Source of the DNA: DATEOR01 sp036279015
GTDB lineage: Bacteria > Actinomycetota > Thermoleophilia > Gaiellales > Gaiellaceae
Assembly: GCA_036279015.1 (NCBI GenBank)
Contig: DASUJY010000033.1
Location: forward strand, 1 to 64,000
DNA length: 64,000 bases
Direction of reading: 5' to 3'
Below the pieces are notes generated by a model. The model was not told the origin of the DNA and did not search any database. It saw nothing but the letters and a program-made list of their open reading frames with translations. The stretch's first letter is position 1. Each line of letters starts with the position of its first letter. Positions 16,990 through 26,157 of the stretch are shown piece after piece. The translations under genes and the position numbers were made by a program.

Positions 16990-19900
16990 CTAGCGGTTGT
17001 CCACCTCGACCAGCGTGCGGCCGAGGACGGTCGAGCCCTCGTTGTGCGAGACCGCTCCGAGGTGCCACTCGCCGTCGGTGGCGCCCGACCAGCTCAGGGA
17101 GATGGTGTCGACCTCCCCGATCGTGGCGGACGTCGGCGCCGAGTCGACGCTCAGGTTGCCGCCGGGCTCGTTCGAGATCGCCCAGCTGTAGAGCGTGTAG
17201 TCCGTGCCGTCAGCTCCGGGCGCCTGCCAGCCGTGGACGTAGACCGTCCACGTACCGTCGGCCGGATCCTGGATCGTGACCTCTTCGTCGGTCCCGCCCT
17301 GGGTGCTGCTCGCGACCTGCTCGCCGTCCGGGTTGTAGACGTAGACGTCGAGGTCGGCGTCGGTGTCGCTGACGGCATCAGGCGGGATGGCGACACGGAA
17401 GACGCCCACGTTCGAGAGGTCGAACGTGTGCGCGTTGGCACCGCCCGCGGCCACGTCGCCCGGGTCGAACGTCTGATCCGGATCCTGCTGGACGTTGGCC
17501 TGCGTGAGCGTCGCCGGCACGAGGCCGTGCGCGGTCGCGTTGTAGTCGCCGGTGTAGCCGAACTGCACCTGGAAGTCGAGCGATCCGTCCACTCCGCTTC
17601 CGGTCACCTCGGCCGGAGCGCTGAACTGCGTCGCCTTGACGGCGATCGGGCTTCGCACCGCGTACCCACCGCCTTGCTCCTTCCAGGTCAGAGACCCGAA
17701 GCGCCACTCGTCGATCGGGGCCGAGACGTTCGCGATCGTGACCGTGAAGGTGGCGGACTGACCGCGGTTCAGCCTGATCGAGGACGGCGACACGGTCACC
17801 GTGTAGCCGTCCGGTGCGGACACCTGGGCGTCGTACCTGAGGTTGCCCGCCTGGTTCGCGACGCTCGTCACCGTCCGGGTGACCGTCTGCGTGCCCGCGA
17901 GCTGCGAGACGCCGATCGACGCGAGGTTGAGGTCGGTCGCCTTGACCGGAACCCCTGCGTTCTCGAGCGAGGTGCAAGTGGCGTCCGGATCCGCGAAGAC
18001 GGACGGGTCGGCGTCGCAGAGGAAGCCGAGGTACTCGTTGAACCCGGCGTCGTAGGCGAGACCGGGCTGGAACGAGGAGCCCGTGTCACCCGGACGGCCG
18101 GGATTCACGTGGCCGGCGCCCATGTCGAAGGGGCCCGCCTTGCTCTCGCGGTCGTTGTTGAGGACGTCCTGACGCGCCGTCGTCATGAGCGCCGACTTCG
18201 CCTCCGCGGCAGACCAGTCCGGATGGGCCTGCTTGAGGAGCGCGAAGAGACCCGCCACATGCGGGCTCGACATCGAGGTTCCGGCGATCGCCTGGAAGAG
18301 CTCGCCCGCCGGGAGGCCCGGATCCGGGGTCGGCGAGTTGCCGGCCAGGATCTGGATGCCGGGAGCGGTGACGTCCGGCTTGATGATGTCCTCGGCGGCC
18401 GCGTCGGGCCCGCGGGAGCTGAAGTCGGTCATCGTCGGGGCGTTGGGCCACTTCGAGATCTGCTTGCCGATGATCCGCGCGGTCGGCTTCCTGGCCGAGG
18501 CGATGTACGACTTGATCGCCTCTCCAGGCGTGTTGTCGACGTGCACGGACGGCACGAAGTGGCTGTCCGAGAACAGGTTCCCCTCGTCGTCCTCCTCGTA
18601 CATGATCATCCCGACCCCACCGCCCTCGAGGACGGCACGGCTCTTGGCGATCCGGTCGACGACGCCGCGGAGGCAGAGGACGATCTTGCCCTTGATGCTC
18701 CCCTTGAACTTCTGGTCGGGATCGCAGAGCTCGTTGCCGAGGCTCGCCGCGTCGACGAGCGGCGAGGTGCCGACGCCGTCGGTGATGGACGCGCCGGTGT
18801 AGCGCGCGCCGTTCCCGAGGACGACGGTGCCCTGGAAGAAGCGGCTCTGCGTGCTGGCGCCGACCGCGGTCAGCCACGGCACCGTGGCGGGCCCGCCGAC
18901 GGTTCCGGGATCCGGGCCGTCGTTGCCGGCCGAGGATGCGACGAAGACGCCCGCGTCGGCGGCGAAGAGGAACGCGATGTCGTCGCCCGACGTGAGGCTC
19001 GCGCCGCCGCCGATCGAGTAGTTGATGACGTTGACGCCGTCAGCGACGGCCTGGTCGATCGCTGCGGCGAGGTCGGAGGTGAAGCCACCTTGATTGCCGA
19101 GCGCCTTGTAGGCGACGACGTAAGCGCGCGGGGCGATCCCCGAGACCTTGCCTCGCGGGATGCCGAGCACGGTCGCCTCGACGCCGGCGTTCCCCGCTGC
19201 GGTCGACGCGGTGTGCGTGCCGTGGCCCTCGTCATCACGCGCGGAGTCGTACTCATCCGGGTCTGCGCCGATGACGGTGCGGTACGTCTCGAGCATCTCG
19301 CGCGCCCCGATGAGCTTGTTGTTGCACTCGAACGGAGCGTCGTTCGGATTGACCGGCTCATGGCTTCCGTCGCCGAGGTCGTCGTAGACGTCGACGCCGA
19401 ACTGGCATGGCAGCGGGCCGATCGGCGGGGCGGGATAGCTGCCGTCGTCGGCGAAGCTCGGGTGCTCCGGCCAGATGCCGGTGTCGATGACGCCGACGAC
19501 GACGCCGCGGCCGTCGTAACCGCTCTCGTAGGCGCCGCCCGGACCCGTGAGGCCGAGGAAGCCTGGGCTCGCGTCGGTCTGCGGCTGGCGGAGCTCGTCC
19601 TTCATCACCTTGAGGACGTTCTTCTGGCTCCGGAGCGCCGCGACCTCGTGCTTGGTGAGGAGCGCCGAGTAGCCGTTCAGCGCGACGGAGTAGTCGTTCA
19701 ACTTGCGGTCGGAGGAGAGGCCGACCCGGTCGAGCGAAGCGTTGTGCTCGTCGACGAGGTGAGCCCGGTACTTCCGCACCGCGGAGCTCTTCGGATTGAA
19801 CTTCTTGCCATGCGTGGGCTTCGTCGCCGAAAGCCCCGCCGTGCCGCCGTCGTAGGCGACCGCGGGATCACCCGCCATCACGACGATGTAGCTCTGCCGC

Positions 19901-20016
19901 GTCTGGGACGCGGTCGTCGCCGCTCCCGTGATGATGACGCAGGAAGCGATGGCGACGAGCAGGATCACGAGCAGCCTGCCGCTGCGCGCGAGCCGACGCC
20001 TCGGGTCGTTCTTCAT
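16990..20016 (-). CDS. Secreted subtilisin-like serine protease (S8, PA-domain type)
   Basis: The 1008-residue product has an N-terminal signal/anchor (residues 14-34), an inhibitor-I9 propeptide (YIVVMAGDP onward) and a subtilase domain with Asp178 (VIDTGIWPEH), His265 (DEGHGTHTAS), oxyanion Asn365 (SSAGNDG) and Ser581 (GTSMSSPHVAG). A protease-associated insert sits between His and Ser (about residues 395-520), as in cucumisin-type subtilases. The C-terminal third has fibronectin-like and PPC-like beta domains (DADLDVYVYNPDG). It is exported and probably cell-surface or free. GGGAGAGGG precedes the ATG. The M6 protease follows. Confidence 0.95.
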   Translation of the reverse strand: MKNDPRRRLARSGRLLVILLVAIASCVIITGAATTASQTRQSYIVVMAGDPAVAYDGGTAGLSATKPTHGKKFNPKSSAVRKYRAHLVDEHNASLDRVGLSSDRKLNDYSVALNGYSALLTKHEVAALRSQKNVLKVMKDELRQPQTDASPGFLGLTGPGGAYESGYDGRGVVVGVIDTGIWPEHPSFADDGSYPAPPIGPLPCQFGVDVYDDLGDGSHEPVNPNDAPFECNNKLIGAREMLETYRTVIGADPDEYDSARDDEGHGTHTASTAAGNAGVEATVLGIPRGKVSGIAPRAYVVAYKALGNQGGFTSDLAAAIDQAVADGVNVINYSIGGGASLTSGDDIAFLFAADAGVFVASSAGNDGPDPGTVGGPATVPWLTAVGASTQSRFFQGTVVLGNGARYTGASITDGVGTSPLVDAASLGNELCDPDQKFKGSIKGKIVLCLRGVVDRIAKSRAVLEGGGVGMIMYEEDDEGNLFSDSHFVPSVHVDNTPGEAIKSYIASARKPTARIIGKQISKWPNAPTMTDFSSRGPDAAAEDIIKPDVTAPGIQILAGNSPTPDPGLPAGELFQAIAGTSMSSPHVAGLFALLKQAHPDWSAAEAKSALMTTARQDVLNNDRESKAGPFDMGAGHVNPGRPGDTGSSFQPGLAYDAGFNEYLGFLCDADPSVFADPDATCTSLENAGVPVKATDLNLASIGVSQLAGTQTVTRTVTSVANQAGNLRYDAQVSAPDGYTVTVSPSSIRLNRGQSATFTVTIANVSAPIDEWRFGSLTWKEQGGGYAVRSPIAVKATQFSAPAEVTGSGVDGSLDFQVQFGYTGDYNATAHGLVPATLTQANVQQDPDQTFDPGDVAAGGANAHTFDLSNVGVFRVAIPPDAVSDTDADLDVYVYNPDGEQVASSTQGGTDEEVTIQDPADGTWTVYVHGWQAPGADGTDYTLYSWAISNEPGGNLSVDSAPTSATIGEVDTISLSWSGATDGEWHLGAVSHNEGSTVLGRTLVEVDNR

Positions 20017-20138
20017 CTGCCCTCTCCCCCTTGTCGGACTGTTGACGGCCTGTCACCTCCGCGGACGCGGGGCACGCGCCGAAGGTCCCGCCGGCCGCCC
20101 CCGTCACCGCTCGCCCTGATTTGAGCGGGGAGACCTTA
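20017..20138 (-). promoter_or_regulatory. Long leader of the S8 protease gene
   Basis: A TAAGGT hexamer (20138-20133) is a plausible -10, which would give a leader of about 110 bases. The leader is GC-rich and able to fold. It contains AGGTGACAGG at 20058-20049, the same decamer found in the M6 leader, followed in both by TCCGAC and a GGGGGAG ribosome site. No known riboswitch consensus was recognised. Confidence 0.4.
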
Positions 20139-20182
20139 CAACGTTTGCCGATTCGTTTCCAGCGGCCGCCGGTGGCAGGCGG

Positions 20183-21511
20183 CTAGCGGTGCGGCCTGGC
20201 CATGGCGCGATAGTCGAGCACCTGGTCGAGGATCTCGTCGCCGACCCCGGCCGCGCGGGCCACCTCGCGGAGCGAGCGCCCCGAAGCGGCCGCCTCCTTG
20301 ACGATCTCGCTCGCCTTGTCGTAGCCAACATGAGGGTTGAGGGCGGTGGCGGCGGAGAGGGTGAGCTCGGCGTAGCGCTCGCAGGTTTCGCGGTTGGCGA
20401 TAATCCCGTCGACGCACCGGTCGGCGAAGAGGCGCGACGCGCTCGCCAGGAGGTGGATGGACTCGAGGAGGTTCCGGGCGAGCATCGGGACGAAGACGTT
20501 CAGCTCGAAGTGCCCCTGCATCCCTCCGACGGTGATCGCGGCATCGTTGCCGATCACCTGGGCCGCCACCTGGGTGACGACCTCCGGCAGGACCGGGTTG
20601 ACCTTGCCGGGCATGATGGAGCTCCCCTTCTGCAATTCGGGCAGCGCGATCTCTGCGAGGCCTGCGCGCGGCCCCGAGCCCATGAGGCGGATGTCGTTCG
20701 CGATCTTCGTCAGCGAGACGGCGACGGTCTTGAGGGCACCCGAAGCCTCGACGAGCGCGTCCCGTGCCGCCTGGGCCTCGAACGGATCGGCCGGCGCCGA
20801 GATCGAGAGGCCGCTTTCCTCCCCGAGCAGGGAGCGGACGCGGGCGGCGAACTCCGGATGCGTGTTCAGCCCCGTGCCCGTCGCGGTGCCGCCGAGCGGG
20901 ATCTGGCCGACTCGCTCGAGCGCCGCCTCGATGCGGGCACGACCCTGGCGAACCTGGGCGGCGTAGCCGCCGAACTCCTGGCCGAGCGTCACCGGCACGG
21001 CGTCCATGAGGTGCGTGCGCCCGGACTTGACGACGTCCTCGAACTCGCCCGCCTTGCCCTCGAGCGCCTCCGCCAGGCGGGCGAGCGCGGGCAGGAGGCT
21101 CGAGACGAGCTCGTCGAGCGCGGCGAGATGGACCGCCGAGGGGAAGACGTCGTTGGAGGACTGGCCCATGTTGACGTCGTCGTTGGGATGCACGTCCTCG
21201 CCCGCGAGCGTAGCGATCACCTCGTTCGCGTTCATGTTCGACGACGTGCCGGAGCCGGTCTGGAAGACATCGATCGGAAACTGGTCGTCGAACTCCCCTC
21301 GGCCGACCCGGTCGGCGGCGGTCGCGATCCGCTCGGCCTTCTCCCTGTCGAGCAGGCCGAGCTCGGCGTTCACACGCGCGGCGGCTGCCTTGATCCGGCC
21401 GAGCCAGCGCGCGACGGAGACGGGGATGGGCTCGCCGGAGACGGGGAAGTTCTCGACCGCCTTGCGGGTCTCCCCGCCCCAGAGCTCTTCTTCGCCGGAG
21501 ATGCTGCGCAC
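20183..21511 (-). CDS. fumC: Class II fumarate hydratase
   Basis: The 442-residue product interconverts fumarate and malate in the citric acid cycle. It has the superfamily signature GSSIMPGKVNP, the segments SSNMNANEVIA and GRTHLMDAVP, and the length of class II FumC, so it needs no Fe-S cluster. The GTG start at 21511 is eight bases from a TAGACT hexamer, so it may be transcribed separately as well as with the upstream zinc-ribbon gene. The S8 gene follows in the same direction after 166 bases. Confidence 0.95.
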   Translation of the reverse strand: MRSISGEEELWGGETRKAVENFPVSGEPIPVSVARWLGRIKAAAARVNAELGLLDREKAERIATAADRVGRGEFDDQFPIDVFQTGSGTSSNMNANEVIATLAGEDVHPNDDVNMGQSSNDVFPSAVHLAALDELVSSLLPALARLAEALEGKAGEFEDVVKSGRTHLMDAVPVTLGQEFGGYAAQVRQGRARIEAALERVGQIPLGGTATGTGLNTHPEFAARVRSLLGEESGLSISAPADPFEAQAARDALVEASGALKTVAVSLTKIANDIRLMGSGPRAGLAEIALPELQKGSSIMPGKVNPVLPEVVTQVAAQVIGNDAAITVGGMQGHFELNVFVPMLARNLLESIHLLASASRLFADRCVDGIIANRETCERYAELTLSAATALNPHVGYDKASEIVKEAAASGRSLREVARAAGVGDEILDQVLDYRAMARPHR

Positions 21512-21526
21512 TTCCGGCGAGTCTAT

Positions 21527-21730
21527 CTACGTGACGAGGCGCAGCCTGCGCCGCGCGAGAGGCCGCCCGCGCAGATCTCGCCGGGCGCTTTCGGAGAGGT
21601 CCGAGGCGAGCGCCCAGCCAAGGTACCCGCAGCGCGCGCACTCGCCGGGATCGAGCCGCTGAGTGCGATCGCGTTCGACGGTGCGGAAGGTGCCACACCG
21701 CAGGCATTCGACAGCGTGCCGCTCGCTCAT
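21527..21730 (-). CDS. Small zinc-ribbon protein
   Basis: The 67-residue product has two CxxC pairs (CLRC and CARC) about twenty residues apart and a basic C-terminus (RPLARRRLRLVT), which suggests a zinc ribbon that binds nucleic acid. It ends 15 bases before fumC and may be co-transcribed with it. The ATG at 21730 is chosen because the conserved region begins there; no strong ribosome site is visible. Function unknown. Confidence 0.65.
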   Translation of the reverse strand: MSERHAVECLRCGTFRTVERDRTQRLDPGECARCGYLGWALASDLSESARRDLRGRPLARRRLRLVT

Positions 21731-21816
21731 GGCTTCTTCATCGGCACCCGCGGCCCGCCGGCTCTCCCCCAAAGCAGGGAACCGCAGAGCCGGGCCTCGA
21801 GGCTGCCGGGACGGCG

Positions 21817-22824
21817 CTAGTCCGTCGAGTACTTGGGCTGGACCTTCTCGCCGCGGATGCGGGCGATCGCATTGTTCGCGGCGATCGCGGCCTCGCCGAA
21901 GCCGATCGAGATGAGCGTGATCTTGCCGGCGTAGCCCGCGACGTCGCCCGCGGCGTACACCCCCGCGATCGAGGTGTCCATGGTCATCGGGTCGACGAGG
22001 ATCTGGCGCTTCCCGTGCAGCTCGAGGCCCCAGTCGGCGATCGACCCGAGATGGGAGTGGAATCCGAGCAGGAGGATGAGCGCGTCGCAGTCGAGGTCGA
22101 CCGTCTGCCCGGTGTCCGTGTCCTCGACGGTCACCCCCTCGATCGACCCGTCGCCGTGGATCCGCCGCAGCTCGGCGGGAGCGCAGATGCGAACGCCGCC
22201 CTCGCTCTCGAGCCTGCGCGCCTCGTTGACGGACGTCTCGAGCGCGCGAAAGCGGTCGCGCCGGTGCACGAGCGTGATCGGGAGGTCGGCCGTGTCCTGG
22301 AGCCCGAGCGTCCAGTCGAGCGCCGAATCGCCGCCGCCGACGATCACGCAGCTCTTGCCCTTGAAGACGTCCTTGCGCTTGACGAAGTAGTGCAGCCCAC
22401 GGCCTTCCCAGTCGTCGATCCCCTCGAGCGCGAGCTTGCGCGGCTCGAAGGCGCCGTGACCGGCCGTGACGATGAGCGCCCGCGAGAGAAACTGCTTGCC
22501 GGACTTCGTCGCCAGCGAGAGCAGCTCCTCGCCGTCTTCATCGACGCGCACGAGGTCGGCGACCTCCTCGTCGAGGTGGACGTCGGCGCCGAACTGGAGC
22601 CCCTGCTCGACGCAGAGGTCGACGAGCGCCTGCCCCTGGATCTTTGGATGCCCGGCGACGTCGTAGACGTGCTTCTCGGGATAGACCGCGGCCACCTGGC
22701 CGCCCAGCTGGCCGAGGCTCTCGACGATGCGGACGCTCGCGTCGCGGTGGCCCGCGTAGTAGGCCGCAGCCAGGCCCACGGGGCCCGCTCCGATGATCGT
22801 GATGTCGCAGACGGTCTCGCTCAC
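21817..22824 (-). CDS. Ferredoxin-NADP reductase (TrxB-like, YumC type)
   Basis: The 335-residue product has an N-terminal FAD motif IIGAGPVGLAAAYY, a second dinucleotide motif VIVGGGDSALDW for NADPH, and the C-terminal segment GVYAAGDVAGY. The redox CxxC of thioredoxin reductases is absent, which matches the YumC-type ferredoxin/flavodoxin-NADP reductases. It would pass electrons between NADPH and ferredoxin, for example for Fe-S cluster assembly; the next gene is an Fe-S carrier. It begins with GTG, ten bases from a TAGCAT hexamer, with GAGG in between. Confidence 0.9.
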   Translation of the reverse strand: MSETVCDITIIGAGPVGLAAAYYAGHRDASVRIVESLGQLGGQVAAVYPEKHVYDVAGHPKIQGQALVDLCVEQGLQFGADVHLDEEVADLVRVDEDGEELLSLATKSGKQFLSRALIVTAGHGAFEPRKLALEGIDDWEGRGLHYFVKRKDVFKGKSCVIVGGGDSALDWTLGLQDTADLPITLVHRRDRFRALETSVNEARRLESEGGVRICAPAELRRIHGDGSIEGVTVEDTDTGQTVDLDCDALILLLGFHSHLGSIADWGLELHGKRQILVDPMTMDTSIAGVYAAGDVAGYAGKITLISIGFGEAAIAANNAIARIRGEKVQPKYSTD

Positions 22825-22857
22825 GCCCGCCTCGATGCTACCCGCGGTGCGGAAAAG

Positions 22858-23256
22858 CTAGTGGGAGCAGCCGGAGCCGCAACCGCCGCCGGCATGCGCG
22901 GGCGCAGGCTGGCCCTCGACGGCGCCCTCCTTCGCCTGGAAGGAGGACCCGCAACCGCAGGCCGCCTGCACGTTCGGGTTGTTGATGGCGAAGCCGGCGC
23001 CCATGAGCGCGTCGACGTAGTCGATCTCCGCCCCCGTCAGGTACGGAGCGCTGAACGGGTCGATGACGACGCGGACACCGTTCATCTCGATCTCGTTGTC
23101 GCCGTCCTGGGGTCCACGGTCGAACCCGAGCGCGTACTGGAACCCCGAGCAGCCGCCGCCCTGGATCGCGATGCGGAGGACGGAAACCTCGCCGTCCGGC
23201 TCTTCGGCCATGAGCGAGCGGATCTTCGACGCCGCGGACTCGGTGACGGTCACCAT
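22858..23256 (-). CDS. erpA: A-type Fe-S carrier (ErpA/IscA family)
   Basis: The 132-residue product has the three conserved cysteines of A-type carriers: GGGCSGFQY and ACGCGSSF. These bind an Fe-S cluster for delivery to apo-enzymes; complex I next door alone needs many clusters. It carries an extra Cys/His/Gly-rich tail (HAGGGCGSGCSH) that is longer than usual and may bind metal. The ATG is eight bases from TACACT, so it is probably leaderless. It diverges from nuoA across 135 bp. Confidence 0.93.
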   Translation of the reverse strand: MVTVTESAASKIRSLMAEEPDGEVSVLRIAIQGGGCSGFQYALGFDRGPQDGDNEIEMNGVRVVIDPFSAPYLTGAEIDYVDALMGAGFAINNPNVQAACGCGSSFQAKEGAVEGQPAPAHAGGGCGSGCSH

Positions 23257-23379
23257 TGATTCTCAGTGTACCAACGCCGTCCCCGGTCAAACACCCCTCG
23301 ACCTTGTGACACAGAAGCAGCAGAAAACGCAGGCAAGAACGCGCAGTTCGTGACAAGGCTCGGCGAAGGCCGGCCCGGT

Positions 23380-23391
23380 TAGTATGCGGGC
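23380..23391 (+). promoter_or_regulatory. Leaderless promoter of the nuo operon
   Basis: TAGTAT at 23380-23385 is followed by exactly six bases and the nuoA GTG. No ribosome site is present and no clear -35 was seen. This is the only evident promoter upstream of the 14-gene operon. Confidence 0.6.
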
Positions 23392-23769
23392 GTGCCGCTG
23401 GCGGTCCTGGACGACTGGTTTCCCTTCCTCGTCTACGGCTTCTTCGCCTTGGCGATTCCGGCGTCGCTGATCGCGTTCTCGTTCCTGCTCGCCACCCGGC
23501 CGAAGACGAGCGCCCGTGCACGCGTCATCCCCTTCGAGTCGGGCGTCTCGACCGGCCCGCCGCGGAAGCAGCGGTTTACGATCAGCTTCTACCTGACGGC
23601 GATGCTCTTCATCGTCTTCGACATCGAGATCGTCTTCCTCTACCCGGTCGCGCTCTGGCTCGACGCGCTCGGGACGTTCGCGCTCGCCGAGTTCGGGTTC
23701 TTCATCGCGATCCTCGCCATCGCCTACGTCTACGTCTGGAAGAAGGGAGCGCTCGAATGGCGGACGTAG
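23392..23769 (+). CDS. nuoA: NADH-quinone oxidoreductase subunit A
   Basis: The 125-residue product has three membrane spans and the conserved loop PFESGV followed by FYLTAMLFIVFDIEIVFLYP, the hallmark of NuoA. It helps seal the quinone-site region of complex I in the cytoplasmic membrane. It begins with a leaderless GTG and its 3' end overlaps nuoB by 13 bases. It opens the complete nuoA-N operon. Confidence 0.97.
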   Translation: MPLAVLDDWFPFLVYGFFALAIPASLIAFSFLLATRPKTSARARVIPFESGVSTGPPRKQRFTISFYLTAMLFIVFDIEIVFLYPVALWLDALGTFALAEFGFFIAILAIAYVYVWKKGALEWRT

Positions 23770-24344
23770 AGCGCAAGAAACGCCTGGTCGACTACGGGCT
23801 CCATTCCGAGCGCACGCTGATGCGCCGCAAGGGCCCCGGCGTCTTCGAGCAGGAGCTCGGCGACCTCGAGCGCCGCCTCGGCCTGACGACGGTCGAGAAG
23901 GCCGTCGCCTGGGCCCAGGGCCATTCGATCTGGCCGGACACGTTCGGCCTCGCCTGCTGCGCGATGGAGATGATCGCGATCGTCGGCTCGCGCTACGACG
24001 TCGCCCGCTTCGGGGCCGAGGTCTTCCGCTCCTCGCCGCGGCAGGCCGACCTCATGATCGTGTCGGGCCGCGTCTCCCACAAGATGGCGGGGCCGCTGCG
24101 CCAGATCTACGACCAGATGCTCGAGCCCAAGTGGGTGATCGCGATGGGCGCCTGCGCGAGCTCCGGCGGCATGTTCTCGAACTACGCCGTCCTCCAGGGC
24201 GTGGACAAGATCGTCGCCGTCGACATACACGTGCCCGGCTGCCCGCCCCGCCCCGAGGCACTCCTCGAGGGCATCGTCCGGCTCCAGGAGAAGATCCTCG
24301 CCGGCGTCCCGCCGGCGTACGAGATCCGGGAAGTGGCGTCATGA
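23757..24344 (+). CDS. nuoB: NADH-quinone oxidoreductase subunit B
   Basis: The 195-residue product binds the terminal 4Fe-4S cluster N2, which reduces quinone. The four ligand cysteines are visible in GLACCAMEM, GACASSGG and VPGCPPRPE. The N-terminal extension of about 30 charged residues before the conserved core is a little longer than in E. coli. It overlaps nuoA by 13 bases and nuoC by an ATGA. Confidence 0.97.
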   Translation: MADVERKKRLVDYGLHSERTLMRRKGPGVFEQELGDLERRLGLTTVEKAVAWAQGHSIWPDTFGLACCAMEMIAIVGSRYDVARFGAEVFRSSPRQADLMIVSGRVSHKMAGPLRQIYDQMLEPKWVIAMGACASSGGMFSNYAVLQGVDKIVAVDIHVPGCPPRPEALLEGIVRLQEKILAGVPPAYEIREVAS

Positions 24345-24895
24345 GCTGGGAGGACGTGCCGGGCTTCATCGAGACGCGCGAGGATCGCGGAGAGGTCACC
24401 GTCGTCGTGGAGACCGCGAAGCTGCGCGAGGCAGCGACGTACCTGCGTGACGAGCGCGGCTTCAACTTCCTCTCGGACATCGCCGCCACCGACTACCTCG
24501 GCTGGAACGAGCGCACGGTCGCCGGCTACTGGGGGCATCGGAGCGGACGCGACATCAATCTGCCCGGCTCGTGGGGGCTCGCACGGAAGCCCGCGCCGAA
24601 GGAGAACCGATTCTCGCTCTCCTACCAGCTGCTCGTCCTCGTCTCGGGAGCCCGGGAGGCGCCGCGGCTTCGGCTCCAGGCCTGGTGCGACGACGGCGAG
24701 CCGGTTCCGAGCGTCGTCTCGATCTGGCCGACCGCCGACTGGCACGAGCGCGAGGCGTTCGACCTGATGGGAATCGTCTTCGAAGGCCACCCGAGCCTGA
24801 AGCGGATCCTCATGGACGACGACTGGGAGGGCCACCCCCTCCGCAAGGACTACCCGATCGGCGGCGAGCCGGTCCGCTTTTCGGGCGCCGAATGA
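24341..24895 (+). CDS. nuoC: NADH-quinone oxidoreductase subunit C
   Basis: The 184-residue product is the 30-kDa subunit of the peripheral arm. It contains the signature ADWHEREAFDLMGIVFEGHP and the DDWEGHPLRKDYP end, both diagnostic. It is a separate gene, not fused to nuoD as in E. coli. Its ATG overlaps the nuoB stop and its stop overlaps the nuoD ATG (both ATGA), so translation is coupled. Confidence 0.97.
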   Translation: MSWEDVPGFIETREDRGEVTVVVETAKLREAATYLRDERGFNFLSDIAATDYLGWNERTVAGYWGHRSGRDINLPGSWGLARKPAPKENRFSLSYQLLVLVSGAREAPRLRLQAWCDDGEPVPSVVSIWPTADWHEREAFDLMGIVFEGHPSLKRILMDDDWEGHPLRKDYPIGGEPVRFSGAE

Positions 24896-26157
24896 CCGTC
24901 GCGGCAGGCAGGCAGGCTCCGATCTACCAGGGCACGCGGATCCCGGGGCCGATCCCGACCGTCCTCCAGGTCGATCCGGCCGTACGCGAGGACGGCGACA
25001 TCCTCGAGGTCAACTTCGGGCCCAACCACCCGTCGACCCACGGTGTCCTGCGTCTGATCGTCGAGCTGAACGGCGAGCGGGTCGAGGGGGTGGAGGCGGT
25101 GATCGGCTACCTCCACACCGGCTTCGAGAAGAACATGGAGCAGAAGACCTGGTGGAAGGCGATCACCTATCCCGAGCGCATCGACTACCTCTCCTTCCAG
25201 ATCAACGAGCTCGCCTTCGTGCTCGCGATCGAGAAGCTGCTCGGCGTCCAGCCTCCTCCGAAGGCGACCTGGATGCGCACGCTCCTCTGCGAGCTCAGCC
25301 GGATCCACTCCCACCTGATCTGGCTCGGCACCGGCGCGCTCGAGCTCGGGGCGATCTCGCTCCTCTGGTACTGCTTCCGCGAGCGCGACGCGGTGCTCGA
25401 CCTCTTCGAGCTCGTAACCGGCGTGCGGATGCACACGCGCTACTTCCAGGCCGGCGGGCTCGCGGAGGACATCCCGGCCGGCTTCTTCACCGAGTGCCGG
25501 AAGTTCGCGGACATGTTCCCCGCGCGCGTCGACGAGTACGAGGCGCTCCTCGACCGCCAGGCGATCTGGCTCGAGCGAACGAAAGGCATCGGCCTCCTCT
25601 CCGCGGAGGACGCGATCGCCCTCGGCCAGTCGGGGCCGGTGCTGCGCGCGTCGGGCATCGACTGGGACCTGCGGAAGACGCAGCCCTACCTCGCCTACGA
25701 CCAGATCGACTTCGACATACCCGTCTATACGAACGGCGACGTCTACGACCGCTACAAGGTGCGCATGGACGAGATGCGCCAGTCGACGCGCATCGTCCAG
25801 CAGTGCCTCGACGGCATGCCCGAAGGGCCGTGGATCGTGGACGACCGCAAGATCGTCCTGCCACCGCGCCACGAGCTGCACACGTCGATGGAGAGCCTCA
25901 TCCACCACTTCAAGCTCGTGACCGAGGGCTACCGGGTTCCGGCCGGCGAGGTCTACGTGGGCGTCGAGTCGGCCCGCGGGGAGCTCGGGTGCTACGTCGT
26001 CTCCGACGGAGGGCCGAAGCCGTGGCGGGTGAAGTTCCGCGCCCCGTCGTTCGTCGCCCTCGAGGCGACCGCGACCACGGTCCGCGACGGCCTCGTCGCC
26101 GACTTGATCGCCATCCTCGGCTCCCTCGACACGGTCATGGGGGACTGCGACCGCTGA
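24892..26157 (+). CDS. nuoD: NADH-quinone oxidoreductase subunit D
   Basis: The 421-residue product is the 49-kDa subunit, which forms the quinone pocket with NuoB. It shows NFGPNHPSTHGVLR with the quinone-binding histidine, GYLHTGFEKNME, and the C-terminal ARGELGCYVVSDG and LGSLDTVMGDCDR. Start and stop overlap the neighbouring genes (ATGA and TGATG). Confidence 0.98.
   Translation: MTVAAGRQAPIYQGTRIPGPIPTVLQVDPAVREDGDILEVNFGPNHPSTHGVLRLIVELNGERVEGVEAVIGYLHTGFEKNMEQKTWWKAITYPERIDYLSFQINELAFVLAIEKLLGVQPPPKATWMRTLLCELSRIHSHLIWLGTGALELGAISLLWYCFRERDAVLDLFELVTGVRMHTRYFQAGGLAEDIPAGFFTECRKFADMFPARVDEYEALLDRQAIWLERTKGIGLLSAEDAIALGQSGPVLRASGIDWDLRKTQPYLAYDQIDFDIPVYTNGDVYDRYKVRMDEMRQSTRIVQQCLDGMPEGPWIVDDRKIVLPPRHELHTSMESLIHHFKLVTEGYRVPAGEVYVGVESARGELGCYVVSDGGPKPWRVKFRAPSFVALEATATTVRDGLVADLIAILGSLDTVMGDCDR

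Noticed and set aside
16489..20124. A 1211-codon open frame on the plus strand opposite the S8 protease
   Set aside because: It is antisense to a clear protease with an intact catalytic triad; its translation is Arg/Val/Asp-rich without domains, as expected for a mirror frame in GC-rich DNA.
20017..20138. A c-di-AMP (ydaO) or other known riboswitch in the S8 leader
   Set aside because: Some bases resemble parts of ydaO, but the full core motifs are not present in order, so only a structured leader is claimed.
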